From assembly GCA_903876665.1 (NCBI GenBank), contig CAIRAY010000002.1:1-35679 (forward strand): DNA of 35,679 nt, in the 5' to 3' direction. Position 1 is the stretch's first letter; each line of letters starts with the position of its first letter. Below are positions 7,901 through 15,908 of this stretch, in pieces. Below the pieces are notes generated by a model. The model was not told the origin of the DNA, did not search any database, and saw only the letters and a program-made list of their open reading frames with translations. The stretch comes from an uncultured Fibrobacterota bacterium. Lineage in GTDB: Bacteria; Fibrobacterota; Fibrobacteria; Fibrobacterales; Fibrobacteraceae. Made by a program: the position numbers and the translations under genes.

Positions 7901-9348
7901 ACGAAATTATCCGCATCCTTCGCGACCGCAGCGAAAAGGAACTCCTCGTCCTCAAACTCGATGAAGGTGATGTGCGCGGTCCATTATCGATCCGCATCAA
8001 ATCATTTACCGAGACCCTGCGCGGCCGGCGCCTGCGCCCACAAATCGAAACCGTCAAAATCCCCGAGGCCTCCTTCCCTCAGTCCTTCACCAAGAAGGAT
8101 AAATTCAAGCGCAAAATTCTGGTGCCCAACCTTTCCCTAGGCTTCACCTTTTTGGCCACCAAAATTTTCGAGGCCCAGGGCTTTATTACCGAGCAATTGC
8201 CTCTCGCCGATGAGCGCGCATTTGCCCTAGGCAAAAAATACGTCCACAACGACATTTGCTTCCCGGCCCAGGTGAACATTGGTGAATGCCTGGAATGGCT
8301 AGGCTCCCACCCCGATCACCCTCGGGACGAAGTCGCCATTGCCCTCGCGAAGAATTGCGACAACTGCCGCGCCGGTCAATATTCCGTCCTTGCGCGCAAA
8401 GCTCTGGACGAAGCGGGTTACGCGGATGTGCCCATTGTGACTACGGGCCGCGACACCAAACACATGCATCCTGGCTTCGAAGGCAATACCCGTTTCCGCC
8501 TCAAAATGGTCTGGGGCGTTGCGCTGATGGACGCGATTGAAGGCATGGTGCGTCAAGTTCGACCCTACGAAGTCAATCCCGGACAGACTCAGCAAGTCTA
8601 TGAATACTATCTCCACAAGGTCTTGGGCGAAGTCCCTGCAAGCCACCGCAATGCGCTCAAAATTTTTGCAGACTGCGTGAAGGCCTTCAATGACATCCCC
8701 GTCGACCGCCGGGAACGCCTCCCCCGCGTCGCCGTGCTCGGTGAAATCCTCATGAAGTATCACCCCAGCGCCAATGGATTCGTCGAGAATTATCTTGAAA
8801 AGCATGGCATGGAAGTCGTTCAACCGGGTATGCTCGATTTCTACCGACGCGACGAGTTGGTCCGGCTGGAGCGGGTGAAGCGCGGAGCTATTGAAAACGA
8901 ATTCCGCAACTGGCTGATCGGTGGAATTTCCGAAATGTACTACAAGCATGCCCTGAAGGCAGTCTCCAAAATCCATCAGGAATTCCACCTGTACGAGCAC
9001 CATGCGGATTGCTACGAAATGGCAACCAAGATCGACGGCATCATGGATGTCACCTACAATACCGGTGAATGTTGGCTGATCCCTGCTGAAATTATTGCCT
9101 TGGCCGAAAACGGCGTAAATAGCTTTGTGATCCTGCAGCCCTTTGGTTGCCTGGCCAACCACATCAGTGGGCGCGGAATCACCAAGGCGATCAAGAACCG
9201 CTTCCCTCATGTGCAGGTGCAGTCCCTCGACTACGATCCAGACACCTCTTTTGGCAATATTGAAAATCGTCTGCAGATGTTGATCATCAACGCCAAGGAA
9301 CTCGAAAAGCTTCACAACGAGCGGGCGAAAACAGCTTCGCATGCGTAA
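4927..9348 (+). CDS. Double-ASKHA activase / dehydratase-like Fe-S fusion protein
   Basis: This 1473-residue protein fuses two BadF/BcrA-type (ASKHA) ATPase domains to regions related to 2-hydroxyacyl-CoA dehydratases (the DUF2229/COG3580-type family). ATPase 1 spans about residues 8-275, with VGVDVGSTTVK, NGSCAGGTG and SGRCGVFAK. ATPase 2 spans about 338-600, with LGVDAGSTTTK, NEACSSGCGSF and GSRCTVF. The paired cysteines are those that hold the [4Fe-4S] cluster of activases. A CTFCSNNC knuckle follows near 635. The rest has cysteines in CFPAK (~767), a Cys before PVVQG, FGCGHD (~983), CFPAQ (~1111), CDNC (~1143), GECW (~1379) and FGCLANH (~1405), candidates for a second cluster. The family is inferred to drive ATP-dependent low-potential electron transfer; characterised relatives carry double-cubane clusters. 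The substrate is unknown. ATG 4927 is chosen because AAAGGTG sits 5-7 bases upstream; GTG 4921 and ATG 4924 are in-frame alternatives. It overlaps mtgA by 8 bases. Confidence 0.88.
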   Translation: MNSDENLVLWVGVDVGSTTVKIAVVDPANSALLHSRYLRHNAMQAATVTQLLEEAHTIFAGAEFRVVFCGSGGQPFAECTHSFFVQEVVANALAVRRMHPETRVAIELGGQDAKVIFFEKDPFTGKLIASDMRMNGSCAGGTGAFIDQVAELLRVKTEDFEALALAGDKVYEISGRCGVFAKTDIQPLLNQGVSKENIALSSFHAIAKQTIGGLAQGMEIKAPVLFEGGPLTFNPTLVRVFKERLGLKENEAILPERSEVLVSWGAALSIGAMYADKPSLYDREKSLDALRHFLEQRQKTISDEGEPFFATDADYDAFRSRYHKPAPPSAHFQAGSVVDVYLGVDAGSTTTKLVLMNEQNEVIDSFYASNAGDPLNVLKGAMVEMHDRYEEMGVTLNILGVGTTGYGELLLHRALHADFHTVETVAHARAAQLIRPDVSFILDIGGQDMKAISVQDGVVNGIILNEACSSGCGSFIETYARSLGIPMEKIAEMAFRSGSPSRLGSRCTVFMNSSIITEQRDGKKPEDIMAGICRSIIENVFTKVIRMRNLDSIGQIVVVQGGTFKNDAVLRAFELYTGLSPIRPERPGEMGAIGIALLTKEFMERKRATNPDLKSEFIGFDSMNTFSWDKSPGQVCTFCSNNCNRTVVTFADGAQHVTGNRCERGEITTDPNSPETRKLVAAIAKKMQAIPDLIKLTNQYLVKDWGTATILPDNGMTIGIPRALEFWSSMPYWLAVYKSLGFKVVISRQSDYGLFEEGLNSVPSDTVCFPAKLAHGHLLDLVKKKVDRVFYPLMMAMPTEHKFEKATAVCPVVQGYSIVVNHADEPLHRHGMPFDQPVFHWTTEKLRRSQTLRWMSEHFSLPPTAVKAAVREGEKALLAYRDGLQEAGRKVIEQARADGKFVVVIGGRPYHNDLLVNHHVASHFTAQGIPVITLECLPGVYEEELNDSTRMEILNSFHCRLVAAAKIVARDPSLELVQIVSFGCGHDATISDEIIRILRDRSEKELLVLKLDEGDVRGPLSIRIKSFTETLRGRRLRPQIETVKIPEASFPQSFTKKDKFKRKILVPNLSLGFTFLATKIFEAQGFITEQLPLADERAFALGKKYVHNDICFPAQVNIGECLEWLGSHPDHPRDEVAIALAKNCDNCRAGQYSVLARKALDEAGYADVPIVTTGRDTKHMHPGFEGNTRFRLKMVWGVALMDAIEGMVRQVRPYEVNPGQTQQVYEYYLHKVLGEVPASHRNALKIFADCVKAFNDIPVDRRERLPRVAVLGEILMKYHPSANGFVENYLEKHGMEVVQPGMLDFYRRDELVRLERVKRGAIENEFRNWLIGGISEMYYKHALKAVSKIHQEFHLYEHHADCYEMATKIDGIMDVTYNTGECWLIPAEIIALAENGVNSFVILQPFGCLANHISGRGITKAIKNRFPHVQVQSLDYDPDTSFGNIENRLQMLIINAKELEKLHNERAKTASHA

Positions 9349-10141
9349 GAAGATTGCAAAGGCGGGCCGGCATCGTTTTTTCAAGCTGAAGATCGTTCGG
9401 GTTTTGTTGTGGTGCCTGCTTGCCGTCTTCCTGTTCTTTTGTGTGCAAATGGTGGCCTACCGCTTCGTGAGTCCGCCCTACACCTGGCTAATGCTGGAGC
9501 GGAAATTCCTTCCCGATCCTGGGAAAGAAATTGAGGGAATCCGACATACATCCGTGGAGATGGAAGACATTTCCAAATCCATGGTCTTTGCCGTGATGGC
9601 TTCTGAAGACCAGGGATTCCTGGAGCACAACGGCCTGGACCTGGAAGCCATCGAAAAGGCGATAAAGCACAATAAGAATCATAAGCGCAAGCGGGGCGCA
9701 AGCACCATTTCCCAACAAACCGCCAAGAATGCCTTTCTTTGGGAAACTCGTTCCTGGGTGCGCAAAGGCCTGGAGATTCCCTTTACTCTTGGTATCGAGG
9801 GTCTGTGGGGCAAGCGCAGGATCCTGGAAGTGTACCTCAATATTGCGGAATTCGGACCAGGCGTTTTTGGTGTTGAAGCCGCTTCGCAATATTGGTTTCA
9901 TGTTTCCGCTAAGAGATTATCCCAGCGCCAGGCGGCACTCCTCGCTGCCTGCCTCCCCGCCCCGCGCAAGTTTAATCCGCGCAATCCTAGCGCCTTCGTT
10001 TCAAGGCGCGCAGACTGGATCGAACAGCAGATGGAGTTTATGGATCAGGGACTTGCCCTGGAAGAGCTGGGATTAAAACAAAAGAAGCCCCCTGCCAAGC
10101 AGGGAGCCTCGAAAAAGAAAGCGGACAATTCTAGGAATTAG
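9341..10141 (+). CDS. mtgA: Monofunctional peptidoglycan glycosyltransferase
   Basis: It polymerises lipid II into glycan strands at the outer face of the inner membrane (GT51 family). The 266 residues comprise a basic cytoplasmic N terminus, one membrane segment at about 18-42 and a periplasmic GT51 domain. All family motifs are visible: SEDQGFLEHNG with catalytic Glu89, RGASTISQQ (118-126), RKGLE (141-145) and KRRILEVYLN (158-167). There is no transpeptidase domain, and the C-terminal tail is lysine-rich. The ATG lies inside the end of the upstream gene (8-base overlap), which suggests coupled translation, although the functions look unrelated. Its TAG stop overlaps the TAA stop of the convergent lipoprotein gene. 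Confidence 0.95.
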   Translation: MRKKIAKAGRHRFFKLKIVRVLLWCLLAVFLFFCVQMVAYRFVSPPYTWLMLERKFLPDPGKEIEGIRHTSVEMEDISKSMVFAVMASEDQGFLEHNGLDLEAIEKAIKHNKNHKRKRGASTISQQTAKNAFLWETRSWVRKGLEIPFTLGIEGLWGKRRILEVYLNIAEFGPGVFGVEAASQYWFHVSAKRLSQRQAALLAACLPAPRKFNPRNPSAFVSRRADWIEQQMEFMDQGLALEELGLKQKKPPAKQGASKKKADNSRN

Positions 10142-11874
10142 ATTCCAGCTTCCACCGTAATGGAGGTGAAGTTCCCCACAGGAACCACCGCGTCATTGTA
10201 AACCGGGACGTCCAAAACCACACCGCGGAAGGTCACATTGCTCATTACTGTATTCGCGGTAGAATTGTTGTTGATCCAGATTCCACCACAGTAGTCAGCG
10301 GCTGAGCCATAACCCCAGGTAGTCCCGGAGATGGCGTTTTCCAGGATGATGGGGTTGAGGGTGGTTCCGTTCGCAATGAGCGCGCTATTTTCTTTCAAAT
10401 CAAAGTAGGTATCGGCTTCCATTTTGAAATGGGTTCCTGCTGCAATGGTGATGGTGACTGCCTTGGTTGCGTTTTCGATGGCAGCACTTGTCGACATATG
10501 GTAGGCCACGGGAAGGTTAGGAATTGTTCCGGTTGTGGCGGCAGTTTGACCTGTAACCAGCACTTCTGAATTGGTGCCGGTGAAGGTTCCGGAGCCATCT
10601 AGCGCGACCAGTCCGCCAAACCCGATGGAGAAGGAATACTCACCATGATCGGCAAAGGTATTGTTCTTGAAGGAGGTCGGGACGGCGTCATCGGCAAAGA
10701 AGATGCCCTGGAAATCGCAGTTGGAGAAGCTGGACGAATCGACTTTGATGCCAGTGAGGGCGGTGTAAATGCCAGTGCTTGCCGAGTCGAGGATCAGATG
10801 CTTGATGCTGGTGTTGGCCGAGGCCGCTTTCCCAATCCAAATTCCACCGGAATAATCCTGCGCACTCCCGTAACCCCAGGTTTTGCCCGTTTCAGCAGGG
10901 TTCATGCGGACGGGCTTTGCTGCGGTACCGGACACTTTCAGGGTGGCGCCAACCTGAACATCGAGGTAGGCGTTTTGCAAAAACAGGAGCTGAGTGCCGG
11001 CGAGGATTTCAATCGAAACGCCTGCGGCCTTCTCGATCTTGATTCCACCTGTCACTTTATAGGGAACGGAAAGGCTAGACCATTGACCACTGGTTTCCAC
11101 CGTGCCGCCCACCACTTCAATGGCCGATTCGTTGGCAGCAAAAATCTGGGATCCGTCCAAGCGAGTTAATGCTTCTGCGCTAATTTGCAGAGGGGCTGTC
11201 ACGTTTCCGCTGAAGGAATTTCCGGTGAATCCCTTTTTGGGACCCTTGATTCCATCAAAAACTACGCCGTAATTGGCACTGTTCTGAAAGATGGTGTTGG
11301 AGATTTCAATGCCGTCCACCGCGGTGCGAATTCCGGTCACGGCAGAGTCGATGATTGCATAGCGAATTTTGCTCAGCGGATTTGCGGAACTGGTAAACCA
11401 AAGGCCACCCGTATAATCACCCGTGGAGCCGTAGCCCCAAGTTTTCCCACCCTCGGCATTTTTGAGGAGGACTGGCAGGGAATCGGAACCTAGAACATCC
11501 AGTTCTCCTTCTTGAACATCGATATAGGCATTTTCATAGAAGTACGCCTTGGTGTCTTCGAGGAGAGTCAGCTTGCCATTAACCGCAACACGGGAAGCGA
11601 AGATGACCTTGACATGGGGGCCAAAGGTGACATTGACAGCTTCAGAGGGATAGTCATCCACAAAGTAGGTGATGCCCTGTTGCGCAAAGGTCCCGCCGGA
11701 AAGCTCGGTCGCAGTCAGGGTATCTATACTTCCGCTGATGACGCTGCCACTCGAGCTGCTTCCCTTGGAGCTGCTGCTGGTGTCATTTCCTGTTGTTTTT
11801 GTCGACACGGAGCATCCGGCAAGCAGAACGCCCGCGAGCAAGGTGCCACATGAGAGTTTGTTTTTCAAGTTCAT
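10138..11874 (-). CDS. Beta-helix lipoprotein with three WGYGS repeats
   Basis: This 578-residue predicted surface or periplasmic lipoprotein has a signal ending LLAGC (Cys21), then a serine-rich linker (SSSSKGSSSSG) like those of Fibrobacter lipoproteins. The mature part has three repeats of roughly 165-180 residues. Each has an aliphatic beta-strand run, the phrase TWGYGSxxDYxGGxW, and then segments typical of right-handed parallel beta-helices. The function is unknown; carbohydrate binding or a scaffold role would fit but is inference. The start chosen is the ATG at 11874, with AAGGAAC upstream. A longer frame begins 126 bases earlier, but it runs through the GH94 terminator and has no signal peptide at its start. 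A CCCCT-TGTAC-AGGGG palindrome at 11922-11936 lies upstream and might be an operator. Confidence 0.8.
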   Translation of the reverse strand: MNLKNKLSCGTLLAGVLLAGCSVSTKTTGNDTSSSSKGSSSSGSVISGSIDTLTATELSGGTFAQQGITYFVDDYPSEAVNVTFGPHVKVIFASRVAVNGKLTLLEDTKAYFYENAYIDVQEGELDVLGSDSLPVLLKNAEGGKTWGYGSTGDYTGGLWFTSSANPLSKIRYAIIDSAVTGIRTAVDGIEISNTIFQNSANYGVVFDGIKGPKKGFTGNSFSGNVTAPLQISAEALTRLDGSQIFAANESAIEVVGGTVETSGQWSSLSVPYKVTGGIKIEKAAGVSIEILAGTQLLFLQNAYLDVQVGATLKVSGTAAKPVRMNPAETGKTWGYGSAQDYSGGIWIGKAASANTSIKHLILDSASTGIYTALTGIKVDSSSFSNCDFQGIFFADDAVPTSFKNNTFADHGEYSFSIGFGGLVALDGSGTFTGTNSEVLVTGQTAATTGTIPNLPVAYHMSTSAAIENATKAVTITIAAGTHFKMEADTYFDLKENSALIANGTTLNPIILENAISGTTWGYGSAADYCGGIWINNNSTANTVMSNVTFRGVVLDVPVYNDAVVPVGNFTSITVEAGI

Positions 11875-11960
11875 TGAATGGTTCCTTTTAAATGAATAAA
11901 ATGAAGTTACTAATGCAAACCCCCCTTGTACAGGGGAAAAATCCTTCCCTGGCACCCCAA

Positions 11961-11988
11961 AAAGCAAAAAGCCCCGCTTGCGCGGGGC
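11961..11988 (-). terminator. Intrinsic terminator of the GH94 gene
   Basis: On the minus strand a 7-bp GCCCCGC/GCGGGGC stem with a four-base loop is followed by TTTTTGCTTTTT. It lies 22 bases past the GH94 stop and separates that gene from the lipoprotein gene. Confidence 0.85.
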
Positions 11989-12010
11989 CTCTGAAAGCAT
12001 TGGAGAACGA

Positions 12011-14431
12011 CTATCCTAAAAGAATCTCGACCTGATGTTCGCCACTGGCAAATACCGGAGCCACATTTCCCTGAATAGACTTGCCATCGACAGTCATGGA
12101 CTTTACGCCCTTGGAGACATGGCTTGGGTTTTTGACGGTGATCTTGTACTTGGCACCGCGCCAGGTCCGCACAATCTCAAAGCCTTCCCAGGATTTGGGA
12201 ATGCATGGGTCCACAATCAACCCTTGGAAGGAAGCGCGCACACCGCAGATGTACTGGGTCGCGGCTTGGTAGGTCCAGGAGCTGGTTCCGGAGAGCCAAG
12301 CGTTGCGGCCCATTCCAAACTGGGAATGCTCATCGCCCAGAATATTCTGTGGGTAGCAATAGGGTTCGGATTCGAACTCGTCGAGGATCTCATTTTTGGC
12401 GGCGGGGTTGATCTGATTGTAATATTGGAACGCCAGGTCGCCACGGCCAAGCATGGTTTCGGCGATCATCACCCAGGGATTTGCATGGAGGAAGATGCCA
12501 CCATTTTCCTTAGCTCCGGGCGGGTAAGTCTATACGCCACCTAGAGTTGGGTCAAATCCATTATAACCCGGCCAGGACAGTTTGATGCCGTTGCGGGTGT
12601 TCATGTGCTTGTTGACGGAGTCGAGAGCCATGACCGCGCGCTCGCCTTCGGCAAAGCCCGAAATGACAGGCCAGGACTGGCCATTGGTGTACAGTTTGCC
12701 GTACTTGTTTTCCTTGGAGCCGATGGGCTTGCCTTCGTGGTCGAACCAGCGTTTCCACCATTCGCCATCCCAGGAGGTGTCGTTGACGATCTTCTTCATC
12801 TCGTCGTAGTACTTCTGGAACTCGTTGGTTTCAGCGCTGTGACCTGCGGCATTTGCAATTTCAATGGCTTCCTTCAGCGCTTTTCCAAAAAGGTTGGCAT
12901 TGAACAGGGACTCAGCGCCACTGGGCAAATTGACCGTGTCGTTCCAGTCCGCAAACCCGAGGTGCGGAAGCCCATGGGCACCGCGATCGTTCCAGGTAAA
13001 GCGAAGGGAACGGCAGAGATGCTCCCAAACCGTAGCGGATTCCTTGGCTTTTCCGGTAACCTTGTCCTTTTCGTAAAAAGGAATCACCTTGTCGAGGAAG
13101 GACATGTTGCCGGTTTCTTTCAGGTAGTTCGCCACCGTAAGGACGATCCACAGATGGTCATCGCCGTAATATTTGGGACGGTCTTCCTTTTCGCGGGCGT
13201 CGCCTTCGTTGGCTTCCATGGTGGAAGGAAAATATTGGTGCATGGCGGAGCCATTAATCTTCTGCACAGAAAGAAGATTTTCGGCCAAAATACGCGCCTC
13301 TTCGGGCATGTGGCTCATGACGCCCAGCAAGTCCTGCGAAGAATCGCGGAAGCCGATGCCACGGTCCGAACCAAATCCGAGCTGGTACAGGGATAGGTAG
13401 CGAGACCAATTTTTTGTGGTGTGGCACTGGCGAGGATTGTGCACATTGATCATGGAATTGAAAGAGGCATCGGGTGTCTTGACCTGGATCGCCTGCAGAT
13501 AATTTTCCCAGAATTGGGCGAGCTCTTCGAGAGCGGCATCCACATTCTTGAAGTCGCGGTATTTGGCAATGGCACCCTGGGCCGCGCCCAAGTCGTGCTC
13601 CTGGCCGAGCTGGGTGCAAGTGCGGAAGGACTCACCGGACTTCAAGGAGCCCGCGGAAATCAGTAGCGCAGCAAGGTTGTCACCCCGGACGGATTCGGAA
13701 TTGGAGAGCTTGGCTCCTTCCAAGGAAATGGGATGCGCATATGAACCCATCTCGTTATTTCCCAAGAACTTACGACGATCACTTTCGAAACTTTCTACCG
13801 GCTTGTCGGCGGTCACATAGTTCACGCAGAAGTCGCGTTTCATAAATGCATATTGCTCAAGAACCAGGTGCCCGGTCTTTTCGGGATGAGCCTTGACCGT
13901 CATGGTCTGAGGAACCCAGTCTGCATTGGTCAGATGCTTGAGCGCGTCAAAGTGGGAGAATTCATAGACAGGAATCACATCCACGGACTGGGCGGAGGAA
14001 GCCACATTGGTGATCTGGATGTCCTGCAAAAGCGTGCTTGAACCCGTGGGGACGAACACGGTGATCTGAATCTTCAGCCCGGCGTGTTCCACAATCCAGC
14101 GGCTATAGCTCAAGCCAACCCGGCATTCCCACTTGTCCATTTTTGTGAGGGTCGGGGTGACGAATGGTGAAAAGATGGAGTACTTTCCGTCAGCACCCTT
14201 GATGCGGATATAGATCGTCGAACCCTTGAAATCAGAGTTCGGCATCCAGGCCAAGTACTTGGTAATACGGTTGAGGGCAGGGTCGCCCTTGCAAATCAGC
14301 GATCCGCCCGTTGTATCGACGATACCGCCGAACTGGAGCGTTCCGACATAGTTGCACCACTTGATCGGAGTTGCCGGATTAGTGACAACATATTCCTTTT
14401 TTGCATCATCGAAATAACCGTACTTGGACAT
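12011..14431 (-). pseudogene. GH94 cellobiose-phosphorylase-type gene with one in-frame amber codon
   Basis: Intact members cleave cellobiose with phosphate to glucose 1-phosphate and glucose in the cytoplasm. The gene has 806 codons, the usual length, but codon 634 is TAG (12530-12532), splitting it into 633 and 172 residues. The frame does not shift, and homology runs straight through: GFDPTLGGV, stop, TYPPGAKENGGIFLHANPW. The N-terminal beta-sandwich includes YVGTLQFGG. The (alpha/alpha)6 barrel contains FADWNDT, with Asp498 as the likely catalytic acid by analogy with characterised cellobiose phosphorylases. The C-terminal part keeps ILGDEHSQFGMG and GVRASFQGL. Start ATG 14431 is preceded by GGAG. 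No other decay is visible, so the break is recent, a sequencing error, or read through. Cellodextrin or related beta-glucoside phosphorylase specificity cannot be excluded. Upstream is padR. Confidence 0.85.
12530..12532 (-). other. In-frame TAG codon inside the GH94 gene
   Basis: The amber codon stands between GTA (Val) and ACT (Thr). Family members have a small hydroxyl residue, usually Ser or Thr, at this place before the TYPPGAKENGG block. One base change from TCG (Ser) would create it. At least eight genes in the window, including GH94 itself at its true end, use TAG as stop, so TAG is not reassigned generally. Confidence 0.85.
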
Positions 14432-14477
14432 TTGTTCTCCGTGAGAGTGAGGGTTGAAATTCAAAGAATCGTGGAAG

Positions 14478-14616
14478 CAAGTGGAAAATTCTAAAGCGGA
14501 AAGTTTGAAAGTGGAAAATTGTAGGGGTTGGTTTTCTTTTTTAAAGGACTATCACCCGCAACTTTCCACTTTCCACTAGGACAAGGCGCCGAGCCACTGG
14601 CTGTTTACTTTCCACT
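14478..14616. repeat. Dispersed non-coding mosaic repeat, copy A (TTTCCACT words)
   Basis: The padR-GH94 gap holds GTGGAAA words on its left and TTTCCACT words on its right, so it can fold back on itself. Three blocks recur near 27200-27420. Bases 14553-14578 match 27249-27274 with two differences. Bases 14599-14616 match 27296-27313 with one difference. Bases 14478-14496 match 27401-27419 inverted, with one difference. No reading frame is conserved. Confidence 0.7.
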
Positions 14617-14620
14617 GCTC

Positions 14621-15208
14621 CTAGCGCTGGAAATCCCGGTTTCCGAAGTTCAGGTAGAAGAATCCGTTCAGCTTCTTGGCCTTGACAGGGTCGCGCAGAA
14701 TTTTAACGGCTTCGCGGGTATATTTTAGCTCGACCGCCATGTGGTCCCGGGACATGCAGTTCAGGAACGGACCGCCTTCATAGAGGGTTGGCCGTGGCTC
14801 GTCCTTGATCATCTGGTCAATGGCTTCGATTTCCCGATCGAGTTTTTTCGCGTGAGCCTCAAGGGTGCGCGCCACTTCTATGGGGTCCGTCGCATAGAGA
14901 AACGCAAAACCCAGGGTGCGAGGGTCATCGTTGAATCCGATCAGATGCTTGACAACTTCCTTTTTCAGGAGTTCACGGCCCTTGTCGGAAACTGTGTAGG
15001 TGGTGCGCTCAGGACGATTACCTTCGCGTTCCGAGCGACCTTCAATGTACCCATTTTTTTCGAGGCGGGTCAGGCGGTTATAGATCGTCGAGGTGCTGAT
15101 TTTGGCCCAACGATCCAATTCGCGCTTGCGGATCGTGGTAATGATGTCATAGCCACTCGAATCTTTTTCTGTGATAAATCCTAGGAGGACTAGATCATAC
15201 CGGTTCAT
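14621..15208 (-). CDS. PadR-family transcriptional regulator
   Basis: This 195-residue DNA-binding protein has an N-terminal PadR winged helix at about residues 5-85. It opens with VLLGFI and SGYDI, followed by STSTIYNRLTRLEKNGYI, where the recognition helix lies, and a wing with RPERTTYTVSDKG. The C-terminal half is a helical dimerisation domain of the longer PadR type. Such regulators usually repress a neighbouring gene and release DNA on ligand binding. The next gene downstream on the same strand is GH94, about 190 bp away across the repeat element, so control of GH94 is possible but unproven. The start has GAGG five bases upstream. No clear inverted-repeat operator was found. Confidence 0.9.
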   Translation of the reverse strand: MNRYDLVLLGFITEKDSSGYDIITTIRKRELDRWAKISTSTIYNRLTRLEKNGYIEGRSEREGNRPERTTYTVSDKGRELLKKEVVKHLIGFNDDPRTLGFAFLYATDPIEVARTLEAHAKKLDREIEAIDQMIKDEPRPTLYEGGPFLNCMSRDHMAVELKYTREAVKILRDPVKAKKLNGFFYLNFGNRDFQR

Positions 15209-15383
15209 AAAAGCCTCAGTTTCAAGTGATATATTCCAAACTAGACTAATCGTAATGAAAGTGCAACAGAATTTTTATTGGGGGCTTGCAATTTTCCAGG
15301 TTTCCATAACCCACTCAGCCTCCTGAAGTTTCCTTTCCTTGCAATTGTATCCAAGATTCTATATTATTCCAAGGAGAATTTGC

Positions 15384-15908
15384 ATGAATAGACCCATTCC
15401 GGGTTGTTTTTTGTTGGCAACCCCGCTATTATCCGGATCCTGGTTTCAGGACAAGGTGATTTTGCTCGCGGAACATAGTGAGCAGAGCTCCTATGGTTTT
15501 GCTATGAACCATTCCGCCCGGATTCCCATCGACGAGGTCTTTTCCGGCTTTAAATCCAAAGAACGCAAGCCTTTTCGCTTCTTTTTTGGAGGCCCCGTCC
15601 AAGAGGACATGGTCCAGGTGCTCGAAGTAGGACGAAGCCAGTTCCCCGATTCTCCCGAACTCATGCCAGGTGTGTGGCTCCGTCAAATTACCGACGAAGA
15701 ACCAGTCCCCATTCTGGATTTATTTACTGAACCCACCACCCGCATCATCCTTGGCTACTCAGGCTGGGCTGCGGGACAACTGGAGTCCGAAATTGACCGT
15801 GGCTGTTGGGAACTCGTATTCCCCGACCCCGCTGAAATTTTGTCGCACTCTCGAGATGAGATTTTTGCCTCTCCCGCCGAATTCAAAAGACAGTTCGCTC
15901 TCCCCTGA
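15384..15908 (+). CDS. YqgE/AlgH family protein (UPF0301, DUF179)
   Basis: This 174-residue protein belongs to a widespread family of unclear biochemical role, sometimes linked to alginate regulation in Pseudomonas. Family features are GCFLLATPLL at the N terminus, a VILLAEHSEQSSYGFAMN segment, FFGGPVQ, and GYSGWAAGQLESEI near the C terminus. ATG 15384 is chosen over an upstream in-frame ATG at 15339, because AAGGAG lies seven bases before it and family members begin at this point. The end overlaps the start of the MBL-fold gene. Confidence 0.92.
   Translation: MNRPIPGCFLLATPLLSGSWFQDKVILLAEHSEQSSYGFAMNHSARIPIDEVFSGFKSKERKPFRFFFGGPVQEDMVQVLEVGRSQFPDSPELMPGVWLRQITDEEPVPILDLFTEPTTRIILGYSGWAAGQLESEIDRGCWELVFPDPAEILSHSRDEIFASPAEFKRQFALP

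Noticed and set aside
8299..9384. 361-residue minus-strand open frame
   Set aside because: It lies antisense inside the well-conserved double-ATPase gene and has no recognisable motif.
11875..12000. N-terminal extension of the beta-helix lipoprotein frame
   Set aside because: The extension would be encoded through the GH94 terminator and would bury the lipoprotein signal. ATG 11874 has a ribosome site.
12530..12532. General TAG recoding (for example pyrrolysine) as an explanation of the GH94 amber codon
   Set aside because: ilvE, mtgA, padR, the MBL-fold gene, sufB, sufC, the CsgG-type barrel gene and GH94 itself all end in TAG at the expected length.
15339..15368. Promoter-like TTGCAA-17-TATTAT before the YqgE/AlgH gene
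   Set aside because: The transcript would begin inside the AAGGAG ribosome site at 15371-15376, so this pair is unlikely to be the working promoter.
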